Part shown: positions 59,535 to 64,000 of the stretch, piece after piece
How positions within the stretch are numbered: position 1 is the stretch's first letter
How the letters are laid out: the number at the start of each line of letters is the position of its first letter
Assembly (NCBI RefSeq): GCF_023498005.1
Contig: NZ_CP097289.1
Location: forward strand, 1,116,001-1,180,000
DNA from: Streptomyces durmitorensis
GTDB lineage: Bacteria; Actinomycetota; Actinomycetes; Streptomycetales; Streptomycetaceae
Reading direction: 5' to 3'
Length of the DNA stretch: 64,000 nucleotides
Position numbers and translations under genes: made by a program
Notes under the pieces: generated by a model
Database searches by the model: none
What the model saw: the letters and a program-made list of their open reading frames with translations, nothing else
Told to the model about the DNA's origin: nothing

Positions 59535-60191
59535 ATGTCTTCGTCTCAGCCGGCCGATGAGGAGGAACAGCAGAAGAAGCGCGCGCCCTGGGGCGTGATG
59601 GCGCTTGTTCTGCTGACCGGCCTCGCGCTGATCCGGAATGGCTCAGGGGAATTCGACGTAGGTCCGCCGCAGCCGGCGTCGGCCGCCGCGGCGGACCAGG
59701 CGCCCGACGCGGCGGGACAGGGCGTCGAACCGCTGACCTTCTCCCCCGCCGCGCGCGTGGGGATCAAGGGGATCCGGGTGGACGCGCCGGTCATGCCCGT
59801 CGGGCTCGACGCGGAGGGCTGGGTGGACGCGCCGCCGCCGGAGGACCCGAACCTCGCCGGCTGGTTCACCGGGGCCGTCTCGCCGGGCCAGAAGGGCACG
59901 TCCGTGATCGTCGGCCATGTGGACAATCAGCAGGGGCCCGCCGTCTTCTACGGCCTGGGCTCGCTGAAGAAGGGAAATCGCGTCGAGGTCATGCGCAGGG
60001 ACCGCAAGACCGCGGTATTCGAGATCTACGGGATCGAAGTGTTCGAGAAGAACAATTTCCCGGGAAGCCGCGTCTACAGCGACAAGGGAGCTCCGGAACT
60101 CCGCGTGATCACCTGTGGCGGCGGATTCTCCAAGCAGGCCGGATACGACGGGAACGTCGTCGTTTTCGCCCGCCTGGTGGACGTGCGCTGA
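59535..60191 (+). CDS. Class F sortase
   Basis: 218 aa. Type II membrane topology: cytoplasmic Glu/Gln/Lys-rich start, one helix (GVMALVLLTGLALIRNG), then the beta-barrel: catalytic His in TSVIVGHVDNQQGPAVFYGL (His128), Cys in LRVITCGGGFSKQAG (Cys194) and Arg213 in VVFARLVDVR. Anchors surface proteins or assembles pili by transpeptidation; recognition motif of class F enzymes is poorly known. ATG 59535 with GAGGGGATC. Adjacent anchored proteins (57917, 58684) are candidate substrates. Confidence 0.9.
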   Translation: MSSSQPADEEEQQKKRAPWGVMALVLLTGLALIRNGSGEFDVGPPQPASAAAADQAPDAAGQGVEPLTFSPAARVGIKGIRVDAPVMPVGLDAEGWVDAPPPEDPNLAGWFTGAVSPGQKGTSVIVGHVDNQQGPAVFYGLGSLKKGNRVEVMRRDRKTAVFEIYGIEVFEKNNFPGSRVYSDKGAPELRVITCGGGFSKQAGYDGNVVVFARLVDVR

Positions 60192-60252
60192 CGGCGAATG
60201 CGTCGGCGGAACACGGCACCGGGCGGGCGACCATTCCCGTGCTGAATTCCGG

Positions 60253-61098
60253 TTACATCTCGTAGCGGCTCGGCACGGTGATGCGGTATCCCGAATCGAT
60301 GAGTTCGGGGAGATACGTCCGCAGGGCTTCGACGCTCTGGGAGCGGTTGCCGCCCGCGTCGTGCGAGAGCACGACGACTCCTGGGGCCGCCCCCGCCCGT
60401 ACGCGCCGGATGATCGTTCCGGTGCCCGGCTCGGTCCAGTCCAGGGTGTCGACGGTCCAGGCGAGCGGTTCCATGCCCAGGTCGGCGCCGAGCTGGAAGG
60501 CATTGCGGTTCCAGGCTCCGTAGGGGGCGCGGAACCAGGCCGGGGGTTCGCCCACGGCCTCCTCGACGACCTCGCAGGTGCGCTCGATCTCCTCGCGCAT
60601 CGCGCTCCGCGTCATCTTCGGGAGCAGCGGATGCGTCCAGGTGTGGTTGCCGATCAGGTGTCCGTCGTCGGCCATCTCGCGCAGCAGGTCCAAGTTGCCG
60701 ACGGCCATCTCTCCGCAGACGAAGAACATCGCGCGGACGTCGTACCGGCGCAGGGTGCGCAAGATGCCCGGCGTGTAGCGGGGGTCAGGTCCGTCGTCGA
60801 AGGTCAGCACCATGGTGCGGCCCTCTCCGTCCATGCGCAGGATCGGCTTGGTGCGGACGCGGGGCACGGCGCGCGCGGCATGCGGCGGGCCGTGGCCCGT
60901 CATGGGCTGCAGGCGGTAGGCCGAGGGCTTGAGGGCACGTGCGGCGGGCGGGCCGCCGGCCGCCGCACCGCCGGGAGCCGTGGGTCCTGGCGCGCTCGGC
61001 CGCTCCGTACCCGCGCAGCCGGCGGTCGCGGCCAGACCGAAGACAGCGGCGCCGCGCAGGAGTGCGCGACGCCCTGGAGTCATCTGATCTTTTTTCAT
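60253..61098 (-). CDS. Polysaccharide deacetylase lipoprotein
   Basis: 281 aa. Tat-like and lipoprotein N-terminus: TPGRRALLRGAAVFGLAATAG followed by C (RR at about 10-11; Cys 28). NodB domain: TFDDGPDPRYTP (metal Asp, 101-106), GNHTWTHP (His152, His156), RAPYGAWN (about 190), DTLDWTEPGTGTI and VLSHDAGG. Removes acetyl groups from peptidoglycan or chitin-type glycans outside the membrane. Converges on the sortase gene with a 61-bp gap; ATG 61098, with alternative ATG at 61083. Confidence 0.9.
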   Translation of the reverse strand: MKKDQMTPGRRALLRGAAVFGLAATAGCAGTERPSAPGPTAPGGAAAGGPPAARALKPSAYRLQPMTGHGPPHAARAVPRVRTKPILRMDGEGRTMVLTFDDGPDPRYTPGILRTLRRYDVRAMFFVCGEMAVGNLDLLREMADDGHLIGNHTWTHPLLPKMTRSAMREEIERTCEVVEEAVGEPPAWFRAPYGAWNRNAFQLGADLGMEPLAWTVDTLDWTEPGTGTIIRRVRAGAAPGVVVLSHDAGGNRSQSVEALRTYLPELIDSGYRITVPSRYEM

Positions 61099-61208
61099 GA
61101 CTAATCCGTCGCATGGCCGAAGGCCGGCGCGGACCACCAACACCAGGGCGGGCTGCGAAAGCACCCGATGGGACCAGCAGAATGACGGGAGAGATCGGTC
61201 GAGAGAGG

Positions 61209-64000
61209 TCAGCGACGGCGTACGAGCGGAAAGGGCAGCGTCTCCCGGATCGTCAGGCCGGTGAGGAACATGACGAGCCGGTCGACGCCGATGCCGAGCC
61301 CGCCGGTGGGCGGCATGGCGTACTCCAGGGCGTCGAGGAAGTCCTCGTCCAGTTCCATGGCCTCCGGGTCTCCCCCGGCGGCGAGCAGCGACTGGGCGGT
61401 GAGGCGGCGGCGCTGCTCGACGGGGTCGGTCAACTCCGAGTAGGCGGTGCCCAGTTCGGTGCCGAAGGCGACCAGGTCCCAGCGCTCGGCGAGGCGCGGG
61501 TCGGTGCGGTGCTGCCGGGTCAGCGGGGAGACGTCGGTCGGGAAGTCCTTGTAGAAGGTGGGCAGCTTCGTCTTCTCCTCGACGAGCCGCTCGTACATCT
61601 CCAGTACGACGTCACCGCGACCGTCGTCCGGCCGGTACGGGACGTCGGCGCGGTCGCAGAGCCGGTGCAGCCGCGGCAGCGGGGTGTCCGCGTCGACCTC
61701 GTCGCCGAGTGCTTCGGAGATCGCTCCGTAGACCGTCTTGACCGGCCAGGAGCCGGAGATGTCGTGCTCGGTGAGCCGTCCGTCCGCGTCGGCCTTGCGG
61801 GCGACGGGTGCGCCGAAGGCGGCGGTGGCGGCGCCCTGGATGAGTTCGCGGGTGAGGTCGAGCATCACGTCGTAGTCGGCGAAGGCCTGGTAGGCCTCCA
61901 GCATCGTGAACTCGGGGTTGTGCTTGTAGCTCACGCCTTCGTTGCGGAAGGTGCGGCCCATCTCGAAGACCTTCTCCATGCCGCCGACGCAGAGCCGCTT
62001 CAGATACAGCTCGGGCGCGATGCGCAGATACAGGTCGAGGTCGTAGGCGTTGATATGGGTGGTGAAGGGGCGGGCGTTGGCGCCGCCGTGGATCTGCTGG
62101 AGCATCGGGGTCTCGACCTCGAGATAGCCGCGGTCCAACAGGCCCTGGCGCAGGGCCTGTACGGCGGTGGAGCGGGCCCGGACGACGTCGCGTGCGCCGG
62201 GGCTCGCGACCAGGTCGAGGTAGCGGCGCCGGACCTTGGCCTCGGGGTCGGCGAGCCCGCGGCGCTTGTCGGGCAGCGGGCGCAGGCACTTGCCGGTGAG
62301 CTGCCAGCCGGTGACGAAGACGGTGAGCTCGCCCTTGTCGCTGGTACCGACCGTGCCGGTGGCGGTGACGTGGTCGCCGATGTCGGTGCCGGAGGTGAAG
62401 CGGTCAAGGACGTCGGGGCCCGACCGGTCGCGGGTCAGGGCGAGTTGGCGGTCGCCTGACCAGTCGCGCAGGACGGCGAAGACGACCCCGCCGAAGTCGC
62501 GTACGAGCATGACGCGGCCCGCGACCGTGACCTGCTCCCCCGTCAGGGCGGGCGTCACGTCGGCGAGGGTGTGGGTGCGGGGCGGGAGGCCCACGGGGTA
62601 GGGGTCGACGCCGTCGGCGCGCAGCCGCTCCAGCTTGCGGTGGCGGATGCGGACCTGGTCGGGCAGCGCCGCCAGCGGGTCGGCGTCGGCCGCCTCCCCC
62701 TGGTCGGCGAGGCCGAGGGCGGAGATCGGCGGGAGGCCCGCCGTGCTGGTGGGCTTGGTGACTCCCTTGGCCCCGCGTCCCTTGCCCCAGAGCTTGCGCA
62801 GCGAGGGCACGGAGACGAAGCCCTCCGCGATGCCCGAGGCGAGGCTGATCCGGGCGAGGGCTCCCGCGTCGCCGTAACAGATGAAGCGGGGATACCACTC
62901 GGGGTGGTACTTGGCGTTGGAGCGGTAGAGCGCTTCGAGCTGCCACCATTTGGAGAAGAAGAGGAGCAGCTTCCGCCACAGCCGCAGGACGGGACCGGCC
63001 CCGATGCGGGCGCCCTCCTCGAAGACCGAGCGGAAGACGGCGAAGTTCAGGGAGATGCGGCGCACGCCGAACTTGCCTGCGCCCGCGCAGAGTTCGGCGA
63101 CCATGAACTCCATGACGCCGTTGGGCGCGGTCGCCCGGTCGCGGCGCATCAGGTCGAGGGAGATGCCGTCCTTGCCCCAGGGGACGAGGGAGAGCAGGGC
63201 GATGAGTCTGCCGTCGGCGTCCAGGGCCTCCACGAGCAGGCAGTCGCCGTCCTCGGGGTCGCCGAGCCGGTCGAGGGCCATCGAGAAGCCGCGCTCGGTC
63301 TCGGTGTCCCGCCAGGCGTCCGCCTTGTCGATGGTCTCCTCCATCTCCTCGTCGGTGAGGGTGGAGTGGCGGCGGATGCGGGTGGTGGCGCCGGTGCGGC
63401 GGACGCGGTTCACCGCCTGTCGTGTGACCCGCATGTCGCGGCCGTCCAGGTCGAAGTCCGCGACGTGCAGGATGGCCTCGTCACCGAGCTGGAGCGCGCC
63501 GAGCCCGGAGCGTGCGTACGCGGTGGCGCCCTCCTCGGACGCGCCCATCACGGCGGGCGCCCAGGCGTACTGCCGGGCCACGTCCAGCCAGGCGCCGATC
63601 GCGTGCGTCCAGGCCTCGCGGTCGCCGACGGGGTCGCCGCTGGCCAGGCAGACGCCGGCCTCGACGCGGTAGGTGACGGCGGCCTTGCCGCTGGGCGAGA
63701 AGACGACGGCCTTGTCGCGCCGGGTGGCGAAGTAGCCGAGCGAGTCCTGGGCGCCGTACGTGCCGAGCAGAGCGCGGATGCGGGGTTCCTCGTCGCCGTG
63801 CAGGGCGGCTTCCATGCGCTGGGAGCGGAAGAGGGCCGCGGCGGCGTTCAGGAGGGCGAGTGCGCCGAAGAGGCCGAGCCAGAAGTGCAGGGCGCGCGGG
63901 GGCCTGCCGTCGAAGTAGTCGTGGCCGGTGAAGAGCCCGCCGCAGACGCGGTTGGCCGCCCAGGGCAGGGCCTCGCCGCGCGGGAGCGTACCCGGGAAGA
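61209..64000 (-). CDS. lysX: LysX-type fusion of phosphatidylglycerol lysyltransferase and lysyl-tRNA synthetase, partial
   Basis: The frame remains open to the right edge, so the N-terminus (membrane helices, [20 protein letters not shown]) is cut. In order: membrane segment, DUF2156/LPG-synthetase domain ([38 protein letters not shown]), then an OB-fold ([20 protein letters not shown]), then class II LysRS with motif 2 [20 protein letters not shown] and motif 3 [20 protein letters not shown]. Makes lysyl-phosphatidylglycerol, giving resistance to cationic peptides. At least 930 residues are present. Confidence 0.95.
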   Translation of the reverse strand, partial: FPGTLPRGEALPWAANRVCGGLFTGHDYFDGRPPRALHFWLGLFGALALLNAAAALFRSQRMEAALHGDEEPRIRALLGTYGAQDSLGYFATRRDKAVVFSPSGKAAVTYRVEAGVCLASGDPVGDREAWTHAIGAWLDVARQYAWAPAVMGASEEGATAYARSGLGALQLGDEAILHVADFDLDGRDMRVTRQAVNRVRRTGATTRIRRHSTLTDEEMEETIDKADAWRDTETERGFSMALDRLGDPEDGDCLLVEALDADGRLIALLSLVPWGKDGISLDLMRRDRATAPNGVMEFMVAELCAGAGKFGVRRISLNFAVFRSVFEEGARIGAGPVLRLWRKLLLFFSKWWQLEALYRSNAKYHPEWYPRFICYGDAGALARISLASGIAEGFVSVPSLRKLWGKGRGAKGVTKPTSTAGLPPISALGLADQGEAADADPLAALPDQVRIRHRKLERLRADGVDPYPVGLPPRTHTLADVTPALTGEQVTVAGRVMLVRDFGGVVFAVLRDWSGDRQLALTRDRSGPDVLDRFTSGTDIGDHVTATGTVGTSDKGELTVFVTGWQLTGKCLRPLPDKRRGLADPEAKVRRRYLDLVASPGARDVVRARSTAVQALRQGLLDRGYLEVETPMLQQIHGGANARPFTTHINAYDLDLYLRIAPELYLKRLCVGGMEKVFEMGRTFRNEGVSYKHNPEFTMLEAYQAFADYDVMLDLTRELIQGAATAAFGAPVARKADADGRLTEHDISGSWPVKTVYGAISEALGDEVDADTPLPRLHRLCDRADVPYRPDDGRGDVVLEMYERLVEEKTKLPTFYKDFPTDVSPLTRQHRTDPRLAERWDLVAFGTELGTAYSELTDPVEQRRRLTAQSLLAAGGDPEAMELDEDFLDALEYAMPPTGGLGIGVDRLVMFLTGLTIRETLPFPLVRRR

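Overview
The window is high-GC DNA from an actinomycete, almost certainly a Streptomyces or close relative. Evidence: strong G/C bias at third codon positions, frequent GTG starts, 1-4 base start/stop overlaps, a complete egtABCD operon, two DUF574-type methyltransferases, a PAS-GGDEF-EAL protein of the RmdA type and short dispersed repeats familiar from Streptomyces genomes. Both edges cut genes: the 3' part of recA on the left and a LysX-type lysyl-tRNA synthetase fusion on the right. No rRNA, tRNA or CRISPR array was seen.

Layout. 1-5.1 kb: the recA end and its terminator (no recX), then about 4.3 kb of accessory DNA with a nucleotidyltransferase remnant, an SCO6745-like protein, a GntR regulator, a YbhB/PEBP protein, a small membrane protein and an internally deleted IS5-type transposase. 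This block is flanked by an 82-bp direct repeat of the pirin 3' end, so it looks like an insertion. 5.1-10 kb: pirin, a small TPR protein behind a SigR-type promoter, a crcB pair, and an ArsR/P1B-4 ATPase pair. 10-19 kb: TetR/SDR, a disulfide oxidoreductase divergent from a thioredoxin with a perfect SigR promoter, LacI/amidase, GH18 hydrolase, PemK-like protein and a bacterial PARG. 19.2-23.7 kb: the ergothioneine operon egtABCD.

23.7-27.4 kb: an orphan sugar-binding lipoprotein, a GH16 protein, a GntR (UTRA) regulator and dodecin. 27.4-32.8 kb: a HAD phosphatase, a translationally coupled XRE-methyltransferase-PucR operon, an HxlR regulator with a premature stop, and a luciferase-like oxidoreductase. 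32.8-40.6 kb: class II UvrA, a GH16 laminarinase-type enzyme, an SDR/sugar kinase operon, a PfpI-AraC regulator, RidA and an SRPBCC protein. 40.7-48.8 kb: aldo/keto reductase with divergent LysR, an acyl-CoA synthetase, and sdhCAB with divergent LysR. 48.9-57.3 kb: VOC protein, RmdA-like enzyme overlapping a methyltransferase, lipoprotein, proline-rich and DUF4239 membrane proteins, HAD hydrolase, nucleotidyltransferase. 57.9-61.1 kb: a cell-surface island with two paralogous anchored secreted proteins, a class F sortase and a polysaccharide deacetylase; then lysX.

The genes fit several small modules: thiol/oxidative stress (SigR-type promoters, thioredoxin, ergothioneine), ion resistance, beta-glucan use under a predicted GntR regulon (TTGGT-N4-ACCAA sites before the sugar-binding protein and one GH16 gene), C4-dicarboxylate respiration and cell-surface assembly. 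From memory, egtABCD (SCO0910-0913), sdh (SCO0922-0924) and rmdA (SCO0928) lie in a chromosome arm of S. coelicolor, whereas its recA (SCO5769) is central, so the left end may be a rearrangement junction or a second recA.
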